A DNA stretch of 64,000 bases. It comes from Streptomyces aureoverticillatus (GTDB lineage: Bacteria; Actinomycetota; Actinomycetes; Streptomycetales; Streptomycetaceae). The stretch spans positions 62,001 through 126,000 of the forward strand of contig NZ_BMSY01000014.1 in assembly GCF_014649395.1 (NCBI RefSeq), in the 5' to 3' direction. The notes beneath the pieces were generated by a model, which saw nothing but the letters and a program-made list of their open reading frames with translations, was not told the origin of the DNA and made no database searches. The position numbers and the translations under genes are program-made. Below, piece after piece: positions 8,784 to 17,658 of the stretch (positions within the stretch are counted from its first letter, which is position 1; each line of letters begins with the position of its first letter).

Positions 8784-10976
8784 TTGAACTCCACCCCCGC
8801 ATCCGACGGCCGTCCCCAACCGCATCCATCGGGAGTGTGCGGCACGCAATCCCCGCAGTCCGGGCAGACAGCGGAGGCCGGTACGGTCCCGCGGCAGAAG
8901 GGCAGGAGCCAGGAGACCGAGCGGCTGCTCCACGGCCCTGCCGACCTCCTCGACCACCCCGACCCGCACACGGCGGCACAGGCCGCGGCCGTCGAGAGTC
9001 TGCTGCGCTGCTGGGTGCGGGAGAACGACATCGCCCCGCCGGACCACGGAACCCTGCGCATCCCCCTCGACGCCAGCGGCACCGCACTCCTCGTCCCCGT
9101 GGACTACTGGTCCCCGACCGGCTGGCACCGCTTCGGCCTTCCCTGGCTCGAAGACGGCCCGACGACCGCACCCCCGGTGGACGCCGTCACGGTCGCCGCC
9201 CTCCTGAGCCGCGAAACGGCCCGGGCGGGCGGGGCGAGCGAGGAGGCCCCGGGCGACCAGGCGGAGCAGGCCGGGCAGGCCCAACAGCCAGAACAAGCCC
9301 AGCAGCCCGGGCAGGCCCAGCAGCCGGAGCAGGGTGACCAGCCCAAGCAGCCCGACCAGGCCCTGCAGGCCGACCAAGCCGAGCAGCCTGACCAGCCCGA
9401 GCAGGTCCCGCAGGCCGCGCAGGCTCCCCAAGCCCCACAGCCTCGGCAGGCCGCCCAAGCCGAGCAGTCCGCCGCGCCGCAGCCTCCGGCCCCCGCCTCC
9501 GCCGACCCCCGGGAAGCTCCCGACGGCGCCAACCTCGTCGCCCGCGTCGCCGACTCCGTCCGCCGCACCACCGACTTCATCGCCGAGCGCAGGAACAACC
9601 CGGGGGACACCCCCGACCTCTTCCTCGCCGCCGAACAGTCCCTGCTCCTCGGCCACCCGCTGCACCCGACCCCGAAGAGCCGCGAAGGCCTCTCCGACAC
9701 CGAATCCCGGATCTACTCACCGGAGTTGCGCGGCGCCTTCCCGCTGCACTGGCTCGCCGTCGACCGCTCCGTGCTCGCCATGGACTCGGCCTGGACCGAG
9801 CGCGGCCGTACCCTCCCGGCGGACCAGCTCACCGCCCGCCTGGCGGGCCCCGACCTGCCGCTGCCGGACGGCCACACGGCGCTGCCCACGCATCCCTGGC
9901 AGATCCGCGAACTCCGCCACCGACCCGACACCGCGGCCCTCCTGGACGCCGGACTCCTCAAGGACCTCGGTCCCCACGGCGAACCCTGGCACCCCACCTC
10001 CTCCGTGCGCACCCTCTACCGGCCGGGCGCCCCGGCCATGCTGAAGCTGTCCCTCGGCCTGCGCATCACCAACTCCCGTCGTGAGAACCTCCGCAAGGAA
10101 CTGCACCGCGGCGTCGAGGTGCACCGGCTGCTGCGCAGCGGTCTCGCCGAGCAGTGGCAGGCGGCGCACCCCGGGTTCGACGTGATCCGTGACCCGGCGT
10201 GGCTCGCCGTCACCGGGGCCGACGGCGAGGCGGTCACCGGATTCGACGTCATGATCCGGCACAACCCGTTCCGCCCCGGCGACGACGTCACCTGCGTCGC
10301 CGGTCTCGTGTCCCCCAGGCCGGCCGCGCAGCCCACCGGCCAGGACCGGCCGCCGATGCACTCCCGGCTCGCCGCGATCATCACCCGGCTCGCCGGCCAC
10401 ACCGGCCGCTCACGCGGAGCCGTCGCCACGGAGTGGTTCCTGCGCTACCTCCAGCACGTCGTACGCCCCGTGCTCTGGCTCGACAGCGAGGCCGGTGTCG
10501 CCCTGGAGGCCCACCAGCAGAACACCCTGCTGTTGCTCGACCCCGACGGCTGGCCCACCGGCGGCCGCTACCGCGACAACCAGGGCTACTACTTCCGCGA
10601 GTCCCGCCGCACCGAGCTGGAGAAGCGGCTGCCCGGCATCGGCACGCACAGCGACACCTTCGTCTCCGACGAGGTGACCGACGAGCGTTTCGCCTACTAC
10701 CTCGGCATCAACAACGTCCTCGGCCTCGTCGGAGCCCTCGGCGCCGAACGCCTCGCCGACGAAAGGCTGTTGCTCGCCGCGTTCCGCCGCTTCCTCACCG
10801 ACGCCGCCTCCGGACCCGGACGGCTCCGCACCCCGCTGCCCGCCCTGCTGCTCGACTCACCCGTGCTGCGCTGCAAGGCCAACCTCCTGACACGGCTGCA
10901 CGGCCTCGACGAACTCGTCGGACCCGTCGACACCCAATCCGTCTACGTCACCATCTCGAACCCCCTCCATACGTGA
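8784..10976 (+). CDS. IucA/IucC-family NIS siderophore synthetase (first copy)
   Basis: 730 residues; NIS synthetases join a carboxylate such as citrate to an amine or hydroxylamine through an acyl-adenylate. Family motifs include GHPLHPTPKSREG, the THPWQ element, RITNSRRENLRKEL and EAHQQNTLLLL. The C-terminal part is the FhuF/ferric-reductase-like region usual in the family. The start is a TTG at 8784 behind AAGGA. Between about residues 155 and 235 there is a Gln/Pro/Ala-rich tract made of repeated QPEQAQQ-like units, which makes the protein longer than the usual 580-620 residues. It belongs to the same operon as the aminotransferase and corresponds in order to RhbC/IucA-like genes. Confidence 0.9.
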   Translation: MNSTPASDGRPQPHPSGVCGTQSPQSGQTAEAGTVPRQKGRSQETERLLHGPADLLDHPDPHTAAQAAAVESLLRCWVRENDIAPPDHGTLRIPLDASGTALLVPVDYWSPTGWHRFGLPWLEDGPTTAPPVDAVTVAALLSRETARAGGASEEAPGDQAEQAGQAQQPEQAQQPGQAQQPEQGDQPKQPDQALQADQAEQPDQPEQVPQAAQAPQAPQPRQAAQAEQSAAPQPPAPASADPREAPDGANLVARVADSVRRTTDFIAERRNNPGDTPDLFLAAEQSLLLGHPLHPTPKSREGLSDTESRIYSPELRGAFPLHWLAVDRSVLAMDSAWTERGRTLPADQLTARLAGPDLPLPDGHTALPTHPWQIRELRHRPDTAALLDAGLLKDLGPHGEPWHPTSSVRTLYRPGAPAMLKLSLGLRITNSRRENLRKELHRGVEVHRLLRSGLAEQWQAAHPGFDVIRDPAWLAVTGADGEAVTGFDVMIRHNPFRPGDDVTCVAGLVSPRPAAQPTGQDRPPMHSRLAAIITRLAGHTGRSRGAVATEWFLRYLQHVVRPVLWLDSEAGVALEAHQQNTLLLLDPDGWPTGGRYRDNQGYYFRESRRTELEKRLPGIGTHSDTFVSDEVTDERFAYYLGINNVLGLVGALGAERLADERLLLAAFRRFLTDAASGPGRLRTPLPALLLDSPVLRCKANLLTRLHGLDELVGPVDTQSVYVTISNPLHT

Positions 10977-11202
10977 CTCCCGCCGACCTGCTCGCCCCCG
11001 ACCCACCCGGCTCTGTCGCGCCCGCCCCGACCCGGCCCGGGGCCGGGCGCGCCTTCCCCGCCGACGCGGACCACCGTGTTCGCGCCACCGGCGACCGCGC
11101 CCCCTTCCCCGCCGTGACCATGCCCGCTCCCTGATGACCATGACCCCTTCCTGAGGACCAGGCCCCACCACTGCCGAACCCCCCTCCGAGAGGAGCGACG
11201 CC

Positions 11203-11979
11203 GTGCCTCCCACCGACGCGAGCACCGATGCCGGAACCGAGCCCGCCACCGCGGGCGCAGCGGACTGCGAAGACACCCTCGACCTGCGGCTGCCCGACGA
11301 ACTCGTCGCGCTAATCGCCGACTGCGGTGGGCGCACGGCATCCCTCACCTCCGACGGCCCATCCGGCCCGGACCGCACCGCGGCCGCCGAGCCCGATCCG
11401 GCGCGCGGAGACCTGCTCGACCACGTCGCCACCTGGGGCCCGGCCACCACGGACGCCGGCGTCTTCCAACTCGTCCCCGTGCGCCTCGAACGGGACCTCG
11501 CGCTCATCAGCCGGTGGATGAACGACCCCGCCGTGGCGGCCTTCTGGGAGCTGGCAGGACCCCCCTCCGTCACGGAGGCCCACCTGCGGCCCCAGCTCGA
11601 AGGCGACGGACGCAGCGTTCCCTGCCTCGGTGTCCTGTCCGGCACCCCGATGAGCTACTGGGAGATCTACCGCGCCGACCTCGACCCGCTGGCACGCCAC
11701 TACCCCGCACGCCCCCATGACACAGGAATCCACCTCCTCGTCGGCGCAGTCGCCGATCGCGGCCGCGGCCTCGGCAGCACCTTGCTGAGGGCCGCGGCCG
11801 ATCTCGTACTCGACCACCGCCCGTCCTGCGCACGCGTCGTCGCCGAACCAGACCTGCGCAACACCCCCTCCGTCTCCGCCTTTCTGAGCGCCGGCTTCCG
11901 CTACGCCGCCGAGGTGGACCTGCCCGACAAACGAGCGGCGCTCATGGTCCGCGACCGGACCCTGCGCGCCGTGCTGTGA
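11203..11979 (+). CDS. GNAT N-acyltransferase of the IucB/RhbD (AlcB) type
   Basis: 258 residues with a GNAT fold of the siderophore hydroxylamine acetyltransferase group: MSYWEIYRADLDPLARHY followed by the acetyl-CoA loop DRGRGLGSTLLRAAADLV and a final NTPSVSAFLSAGFRYAAEVDLPDKRA. In aerobactin- and rhizobactin-type pathways this enzyme N-acetylates a hydroxylated diamine before citrate condensation. The GTG at 11203 follows GAGAGGAG. The N-terminal 80 residues are poorly conserved and low in complexity. It sits between the two synthetases. No N-hydroxylase gene is present beside it, so its acceptor is uncertain. Confidence 0.82.
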   Translation: MPPTDASTDAGTEPATAGAADCEDTLDLRLPDELVALIADCGGRTASLTSDGPSGPDRTAAAEPDPARGDLLDHVATWGPATTDAGVFQLVPVRLERDLALISRWMNDPAVAAFWELAGPPSVTEAHLRPQLEGDGRSVPCLGVLSGTPMSYWEIYRADLDPLARHYPARPHDTGIHLLVGAVADRGRGLGSTLLRAAADLVLDHRPSCARVVAEPDLRNTPSVSAFLSAGFRYAAEVDLPDKRAALMVRDRTLRAVL

Positions 11980-12061
11980 CCCGCCCAGCCCGTCGCCCTT
12001 CGATCCACTCACTTCTGTTACACCGCTCGACCCGATCCGGTTCCCTCCCCGAGGAGTCCCC

Positions 12062-14032
12062 GTGCCGAATCTTTCCGACCCCGCGACACCCGCGACACCC
12101 GCGACAGCCCTGACGCCTCAGGCACCTCCGTCACCCCAGGAGTCCCCAACACCTCAGGCCCCCCAGGCCCCCCAGGCACCGCACGACGACGCCGCCCTCT
12201 ACGACCCGCCCGAGCTGACCCGGGAGCGCTGGGAGGAGGCCGGACGACGGCTCCTCGCCAAGATCGTCGGCGAGTTCGCGTACGAAGAAATCGTCCGGCC
12301 GGTACCCGCCGGGCAGTCGGGCGTCGCCGAGGACGGGGAGGCAATCCGGGCCACGGCGACGTACACCCTCGTCCTCGACGAGCCCGCAGCGGACGGCGAG
12401 CCCCGGCCCCGCCTCACCTTCCGCGCCCGCCGCGGCGCCTACGGCAGCTGGCGTGTGGACCCGGCGAGCCTCACCCTCACCGAAGGCACCGACGGCCCGC
12501 GCCCCCTGACCGATCCGCTGCTCTTCCTCACCGCCGCCCGCCGCACCCTGGACCTCGACGGCGCCACCCTCGGCCACCTCATCCGCGAACTGACGGTCAC
12601 CCTCAGCGCCGACACCCGCCTCGACCACGGCGCGCTGACCGCCGAGCAACTCGCCGACGTGGGCTACGCGGAGCTCGAAGGGCACCAGACCGGCCACCCC
12701 TGGCTCGTGCTCAACAAAGGGCGCATCGGGTTCTCCGCGACCGACGCCCGGCGCTGGGCCCCCGAGGCACGCAGCAGCGCGCCCCTTCCGTGGATCGCGG
12801 TGCACACCAGCATCGCCACCTACCGGGGCGTGCCGGACCTCGGCACCGCGGACGAGCTCTACGCGCGCGAGCTGGAGCCCGCCACCCGGGAGTCCTATGC
12901 GGCCATACTCCGCGCGCGCGGTCTCGACCCGCGGGAGTACCTCTACCTGCCGGTGCACCCCTGGCAGTGGGACGACGTCGTGCTGCCCCTCTTCGCCCCT
13001 TCCGTCGCCGCCGGGACAATCGTCCCGCTGCCCTCCGACGGAGATCTGCGCCTGCCCCAGCAGTCCATCCGGACCTTCCTGAACACCACACGCCCCGACC
13101 GCCACACGGTCAAGCTGCCGCTGTCGGTCCTCAACACCCTGGTGTGGCGCGGCCTGCCCACCGAACGCACCGTCGCCGCCTCAGCCGTCACCTCCTGGGT
13201 GCACACCCTGCGCGACGGCGACCCCTTCCTGCGGGACGAATGCCGGGTGATCCTCCTCGGAGAGGTCGCCTCCGTGGCGGTCGAGCACCCCGTGTACGAC
13301 TCACTCCCAGAAGTTCCCTACCAGTACAAGGAACTCCTTGGCGCCATCTGGCGCGAGCCCCTCACGCGCTACCTCGCGCCGGGGGAGCGCGCCCGTACGC
13401 TCGCCGCGCTGCTGCACACCGATCCACAGGGCCGCGCCTTCGTCGCGGAGCTCGTCAGCCGCTCCGGACTCACGCCCACGGTCTGGCTGAGGCATCTGTT
13501 CGCCGCGCTGCTGCCGCCCCTGCTGCAGTTCCTCTACCGGTACGGAACGGTGTTCTCGCCGCACGGGGAGAACACCATCGTCGTCTTCGACGACAACGAC
13601 GTGCCCGTACGCCTCGCGGTCAAGGACTTCGTGGACGACGTGAACGTCAGCGCGGAATCGGTGCCGGAGCACGCCTCCATGCCCGATGACGTACGAGAGA
13701 TCCTGCTCACCGAGCCGCCGGCCTTCCTGACCCAGTTCATCCACGCCGGCCTCTTCGTAGGCGTCTTCCGCTATCTGGCTCCGCTGTGCGAGGAACAACT
13801 GGGCGTACCGGAGGCCGAATTCTGGTCCCTCGTACGGGCCGAGATCCTCCGCCACCAGGCCCGCGCTCCCGAGCTGAAGGAGCGCTACGAGATGTTCGAC
13901 CTGCTCACTCCACGTATCGAGCGGCTGTGTCTGAACCGCAACCGGCTCCACCTCGACGGCTACCGCGACCGCTCCCAGCGCCCGCACGCCGCTGTCCACG
14001 GGACCGTACCCAACCCCCTCCACCTGTCTTGA
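12062..14032 (+). CDS. IucA/IucC-family NIS siderophore synthetase (second copy)
   Basis: 656 residues. The motifs are clearer than in the first copy: GHPWLVLNKGRIGF, LPVHPWQWD, LPQQSIRTFLN, KLPLSVLNT and HGENTIVV, with an FhuF-like C-terminal region. It resembles the type B/C (IucC/RhbF/DesD) branch that condenses the second arm onto a citryl or succinyl intermediate. The GTG at 12062 follows GAGGAG. The first 40 residues are a Pro/Ala/Thr repeat (short ATP and QAP units) likely to be disordered. It is last in the operon; the next gene has its own promoter. Confidence 0.9.
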   Translation: MPNLSDPATPATPATALTPQAPPSPQESPTPQAPQAPQAPHDDAALYDPPELTRERWEEAGRRLLAKIVGEFAYEEIVRPVPAGQSGVAEDGEAIRATATYTLVLDEPAADGEPRPRLTFRARRGAYGSWRVDPASLTLTEGTDGPRPLTDPLLFLTAARRTLDLDGATLGHLIRELTVTLSADTRLDHGALTAEQLADVGYAELEGHQTGHPWLVLNKGRIGFSATDARRWAPEARSSAPLPWIAVHTSIATYRGVPDLGTADELYARELEPATRESYAAILRARGLDPREYLYLPVHPWQWDDVVLPLFAPSVAAGTIVPLPSDGDLRLPQQSIRTFLNTTRPDRHTVKLPLSVLNTLVWRGLPTERTVAASAVTSWVHTLRDGDPFLRDECRVILLGEVASVAVEHPVYDSLPEVPYQYKELLGAIWREPLTRYLAPGERARTLAALLHTDPQGRAFVAELVSRSGLTPTVWLRHLFAALLPPLLQFLYRYGTVFSPHGENTIVVFDDNDVPVRLAVKDFVDDVNVSAESVPEHASMPDDVREILLTEPPAFLTQFIHAGLFVGVFRYLAPLCEEQLGVPEAEFWSLVRAEILRHQARAPELKERYEMFDLLTPRIERLCLNRNRLHLDGYRDRSQRPHAAVHGTVPNPLHLS

Positions 14033-14075
14033 TCGCGGTGTGGGCGGTGTTGGCGGCGTTGTCAGTGGGGCACCG

Positions 14076-14081
14076 TAGGCT
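14076..14081 (+). promoter_or_regulatory. Candidate -10 box for a leaderless helicase mRNA
   Basis: TAGGCT lies 9 bases before the ATG at 14091, and no Shine-Dalgarno sequence separates them. This spacing puts the transcript start at or next to the ATG, a common arrangement in Streptomyces. No convincing -35 was found. Confidence 0.4.
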
Positions 14082-14090
14082 GGTCGAGCT

Positions 14091-16160
14091 ATGACGAAGC
14101 CCTCCCTCCCCGAGCTCCTGCACGCCGCTGTCGCCGCTGTCGGCGGCACCGAGCGCCCCGGCCAGGTGACCATGGCCGAGACCGTCGCCGAGGCGATCGA
14201 CGACGGTTCCCACCTGCTGGTCCAGGCCGGCACCGGCACCGGCAAGTCCCTCGGCTATCTGGTGCCCGCGCTCGCGCACGGGGAGCGGGTCGTCGTCGCG
14301 ACGGCCACGCTGGCCCTGCAGCGCCAGCTCGTCGAGCGCGATCTGCCGCGGACGGTGGACGCGCTGCACCCGCTGCTGCGCCGCCGCCCCGAATTCGCCA
14401 TGCTCAAGGGCAGATCGAACTACCTGTGCCTGCACCGCCTCCACGAAGGCGTGCCGCAGGACGAGGAAGAGGGCCTGTTCGACCAGTTCGAGGCCGCGGC
14501 GCCCACCAGCAAGCTGGGCCGGGACCTGCTGCGCATGCGGGACTGGGCGGACGAGACGGAGACCGGCGACCGCGACGACCTCACCCCGGGCGTCTCCGAC
14601 CGCGCCTGGGCGCAGGTGTCCGTCTCCTCCAGGGAGTGCCTCGGCGCCTCGAAGTGCGCGTACGGCCAGGAGTGCTTCGCTGAGATGGCCCGGGAGCGGG
14701 CGAAGCTCTCCGAGGTCGTCGTCACCAATCACGCCCTGCTCGCGATCGACGCCATCGAAGGCGCCCCCGTCCTGCCCCAGCACGAGGTGCTGATCGTGGA
14801 CGAGGCCCACGAGCTGGTGTCCCGGGTCACCGGTGTCGCCACCGGCGAGCTCACTCCGGGGCAGGTCAACCGCGCGGTGCGGCGCGCGGCGAAGCTGGTC
14901 AACGAGAAGGCGGCGGATCAGCTCCAGACGGCCTCCGAGGGCTTCGAGCGGTTGATGGAGCTGGCACTGCCGGGTCGTCTGGAAGAGATCCCGGAGGATC
15001 TCGGCTATGCCCTGATGGCGCTGCGTGACGCCGCGCGCACGGTCATCTCGGCGCTCGGCTCCACCCGCGACAAGTCCGTCCAGGACGAGGACGCGGTGCG
15101 CAAGCAGGCCCTGGCCTCCGTGGAGTCGATCCACGACGTCGCGGAGCGCATCACCAACGGCTCCGAGTACGACGTCGTCTGGTACGAACGCCACGACCGC
15201 TTCGGCGCCTCCCTGCGGGTGGCTCCCATGTCCGTGTCGGGCCTGCTCCGCGAGAAGCTGTTCACGGACCGCTCCGTTGTCCTCACGTCCGCCACGCTCA
15301 AGCTCGGCGGCGACTTCAACGGCGTCGGCGCGTCCCTGGGCCTCGCCCCCGAGGGCACCCGGTCCGAGGACGCGCCGGTCTGGAAGGGCCTCGACGTCGG
15401 CTCGCCCTTCGACTACCGCAAGCAGGGCATTCTGTACGTCGCGCAGCACCTGGCGCGTCCGGGGCGCGAGGGCACGCGCGTGGACATGCTGGACGAGCTC
15501 GCCGAGCTGATCGAGGCGGCGGGCGGGCGGACGCTCGGGCTGTTCTCCTCGATGCGGGCGGCGCAGTCCGCGGCGGAGGAGCTGCGGGGCAGGCTCGACA
15601 TGCCGATCCTGCTGCAGGGCGAGGAGACGCTGGGCGAGCTGATCAAGGGGTTCGCGGCCGACGCCAAGACGTGCCTGTTCGGCACGCTGTCGCTCTGGCA
15701 GGGCGTCGACGTACCGGGCGCGAACTGCCAGCTCGTGGTCATGGACAAGATCCCGTTCCCGCGCCCGGACGATCCGCTGATGAGCGCCCGGCAGAAGGCC
15801 GTGGACGAGGCGGGCGGCAATGGCTTCATGGCGGTCGCGGCGACGCATGCGGCGCTGCTGATGGCCCAGGGAGCCGGTCGGCTCGTCCGGGCATCGGGGG
15901 ATCGCGGTGTGGTGGCGGTCCTGGATCCGCGGCTGGCCACCGCGCGCTATGGGAGCTATCTGCGGGCTTCGCTGCCGGACTTCTGGTACACCACGGACCG
16001 TAATCAGGTGCGCCGCTCGCTGGCGGCGATCGACGCGGTGGCGACGGCGGCGGAAGCGGCGGCCGTCGAAGCTGGGGCGGCAGGAACGGCGTCAGAAACG
16101 GCGGCTGCGGAAGCGGCGCCGGTGGCGGAAGCGCCGACCGTGGAGGCGGTGGAGGGGTAG
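14091..16160 (+). CDS. DinG/Rad3-type ATP-dependent DNA helicase with Fe-S cluster
   Basis: 689 residues, superfamily 2 XPD/DinG-like 5'-3' helicase. Walker A is QAGTGTGKS, Walker B is IVDEAHEL, and the helicase C-terminal half contains SATLKLGG and FGTLSLWQGVDVPG. Four cysteines that would ligate a 4Fe-4S cluster lie between them: one in YLCLH and three in ECLGASKCAYGQECF. The last 45 residues are an Ala/Glu/Val-rich tail that looks dispensable. It most likely works in DNA repair or R-loop and structured-DNA removal. It is convergent with lexA; no LexA box was seen in front of it. Confidence 0.92.
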   Translation: MTKPSLPELLHAAVAAVGGTERPGQVTMAETVAEAIDDGSHLLVQAGTGTGKSLGYLVPALAHGERVVVATATLALQRQLVERDLPRTVDALHPLLRRRPEFAMLKGRSNYLCLHRLHEGVPQDEEEGLFDQFEAAAPTSKLGRDLLRMRDWADETETGDRDDLTPGVSDRAWAQVSVSSRECLGASKCAYGQECFAEMARERAKLSEVVVTNHALLAIDAIEGAPVLPQHEVLIVDEAHELVSRVTGVATGELTPGQVNRAVRRAAKLVNEKAADQLQTASEGFERLMELALPGRLEEIPEDLGYALMALRDAARTVISALGSTRDKSVQDEDAVRKQALASVESIHDVAERITNGSEYDVVWYERHDRFGASLRVAPMSVSGLLREKLFTDRSVVLTSATLKLGGDFNGVGASLGLAPEGTRSEDAPVWKGLDVGSPFDYRKQGILYVAQHLARPGREGTRVDMLDELAELIEAAGGRTLGLFSSMRAAQSAAEELRGRLDMPILLQGEETLGELIKGFAADAKTCLFGTLSLWQGVDVPGANCQLVVMDKIPFPRPDDPLMSARQKAVDEAGGNGFMAVAATHAALLMAQGAGRLVRASGDRGVVAVLDPRLATARYGSYLRASLPDFWYTTDRNQVRRSLAAIDAVATAAEAAAVEAGAAGTASETAAAEAAPVAEAPTVEAVEG

Positions 16161-16274
16161 CACTCGCAGGCTGGGCGGGGCCGCTCGCACACGCTGGGCG
16201 TCGGCTTCTCCGGGCGGGCTCTTCTATGCCTCCCGGGCCTACCTCAGGCGGGGTGGCACCGATGTGGCATGAGA

Positions 16275-16310
16275 CGGGCCCCGGAACCGGCGCAGAGGTC
16301 CCGGGGCCCG
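16275..16310. terminator. Hairpin terminator between the helicase gene and lexA
   Basis: Perfect 10-bp arms cgggccccgg (16275-16284) and ccggggcccg (16301-16310) around a 16-base loop, in the convergent gap. Confidence 0.65.
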
Positions 16311-16325
16311 GTCAGGGGCGGAGGC

Positions 16326-17111
16326 TCACACGCGACGCAGGACCGCGACCACCTTGCCGAGGATGGTCGCCTCGTCGCCGGGAATCGGCTGGTACGCGGA
16401 GTTGTGCGGCAGGAGCCAGACGTGCCCGTCCTCGCGCTTGAAGCGCTTGACGGTCGCCTCGCCGTCGAGCATGGCGGCGACGATGTCGCCGTTCTCGGCG
16501 ACGGGCTGACGGCGGACCGTGACCCAGTCCCCGTCGCAGATGGCGGCCTCGATCATGGAGTCGCCGACGACCTTGAGGACGAAGAGCTCACCGTCACCGA
16601 CGAGCTGCCGGGGGAGGGGGAACACGTCCTCCACGGACTCCTCGGCGAGGATCGGGCCGCCCGCCGCGATGCGGCCGACCAGTGGGACGTACGAAGCGGC
16701 CGGCTTGCCGGTGGTGTCGGTGGCCTGGGTGCTGGGCTGGTCGGAGCCACGGACCTCGTACGCCCGGGGGCGGTGGGGGTCGCGGCGCAGGAAGCCCTTG
16801 CGCTCCAGGGCCATGAGCTGATGCGCCACCGAGGAGGTGCTGGAGAGGCCGACCGCTTGACCGATCTCGCGCATCGACGGCGGGTATCCCCGTCGCTGCA
16901 CCGAGTCCCTGATGACCTCGATCACCCTGCGTTGGCGATCGGTGAGCCCCGAGCTGTCGGCGCGGATTCCTGGAGGTCGGCCCGGCAGGGAGCGCGTGGG
17001 CTTGGGCCCCTCCTGGTTCGTGGCTGCGTCATTCATGGCATGCACCGGCTCGAATCGGCTCTGGGAGCGGTCCTGGGCAGTGATGGTGGCGCTGTCTGCG
17101 GTGGTGGTCAC
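16326..17111 (-). CDS. lexA: SOS repressor LexA
   Basis: 261 residues. The N-terminal winged helix-turn-helix covers about residues 55-125 (GYPPSMREIGQAVGL, STSSVAHQLMALERKG). The C-terminal S24 autoprotease has the cleavage bond Ala150-Gly151, Ser185 in VGDSM and Lys222 in ATVKRF. The GTG at 17111 follows GAGAGGGG. A second possible start is the Met at residue 26, which would remove a poorly conserved leader. A LexA-type box upstream indicates autorepression. It is divergent from the nrdR-nrdJ pair. Confidence 0.96.
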   Translation of the reverse strand: MTTTADSATITAQDRSQSRFEPVHAMNDAATNQEGPKPTRSLPGRPPGIRADSSGLTDRQRRVIEVIRDSVQRRGYPPSMREIGQAVGLSSTSSVAHQLMALERKGFLRRDPHRPRAYEVRGSDQPSTQATDTTGKPAASYVPLVGRIAAGGPILAEESVEDVFPLPRQLVGDGELFVLKVVGDSMIEAAICDGDWVTVRRQPVAENGDIVAAMLDGEATVKRFKREDGHVWLLPHNSAYQPIPGDEATILGKVVAVLRRV

Positions 17112-17177
17112 GTCGGTCGGCCCCTCTCGAGATGTTCTCCCTAGTTAGCCAACGGTAGTTGCTTTCGAAAGGTTGCG

Positions 17178-17193
17178 CCAAACACACGTTCGA
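17178..17193 (-). promoter_or_regulatory. LexA (SOS) box upstream of lexA
   Basis: On the lexA strand the site reads TCGAACGTGTGTTTGG, matching the Gram-positive/actinobacterial SOS consensus TCGAAC-N4-GTTCGA in 10 of 12 fixed positions. It lies 67 bp upstream of the lexA GTG, where autoregulation is expected. Confidence 0.75.
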
Positions 17194-17503
17194 GTGAAAA
17201 ATCGTAGATTGCCTGACGCGATCATGTGTCTGGGTGTATGGCTAACGCCCGGGCCGAAAGAAAATTCGGTTCATTACGGTACGCTTCACCGCCGGGATCG
17301 TGACCTGCCGGGTGCGGCTCCCATATTGCCACTCGGTGCTCCGTCAACCGGGCACCGGCCCTTCCGGGCGATGTCGGTGCCGGTGCCCGTGATCGCGCGC
17401 CTGGCGTGCGCCGGGACATGCGAGGGCCCGTGTGAGGGCGACGTGCCGCGACGCGGGCCGGTGTCGGACGCGACACGCGATGGTGTCGAAATTTACGGCA
17501 AAC

Positions 17504-17548
17504 CCCAGATCTAGTGGTTGGATTGCAGCCGCAGCCCAGAAGTTGTGG
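17504..17548 (+). promoter_or_regulatory. Pair of NrdR boxes in front of nrdR-nrdJ
   Basis: cccagatctagtgg (17504-17517) and cccagaagttgtgg (17535-17548) share 10 of 14 positions. Their starts are exactly 31 bp apart, about three helical turns, the paired arrangement known for NrdR operators. They precede nrdR by about 110 bp, consistent with NrdR repressing its own operon. Confidence 0.7.
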
Positions 17549-17658
17549 TCCCCGGTCTTTCGAGTCCGTGGGCATCGCCTATGCTGGGGGCTGCTTCGAG
17601 GGCCCTGAGGGCCCGTTGAGGTCTTTGAGTCGTGCCGTGAAGGAGGGTTGGGAGTTCC

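Larger units (their letters stand above)
17112..17658. other. Divergent control region of lexA and nrdR-nrdJ
   Basis: 547 bp with no convincing gene. It contains the lexA SOS box near one end and a pair of NrdR boxes near the other. The middle (about 17230-17490) is GC-rich with several short inverted repeats around ggtgccggtgcc. I could not fit it to a known riboswitch. Confidence 0.6.

Noticed and set aside
17290..17350. Fragments like gacctgccggg and tgccactcggtg that resemble parts of a cobalamin riboswitch before the B12-dependent reductase operon
   Set aside because: The two pieces are in the reverse order to a real cobalamin riboswitch and the other conserved elements are missing. NrdR boxes explain regulation of this operon.
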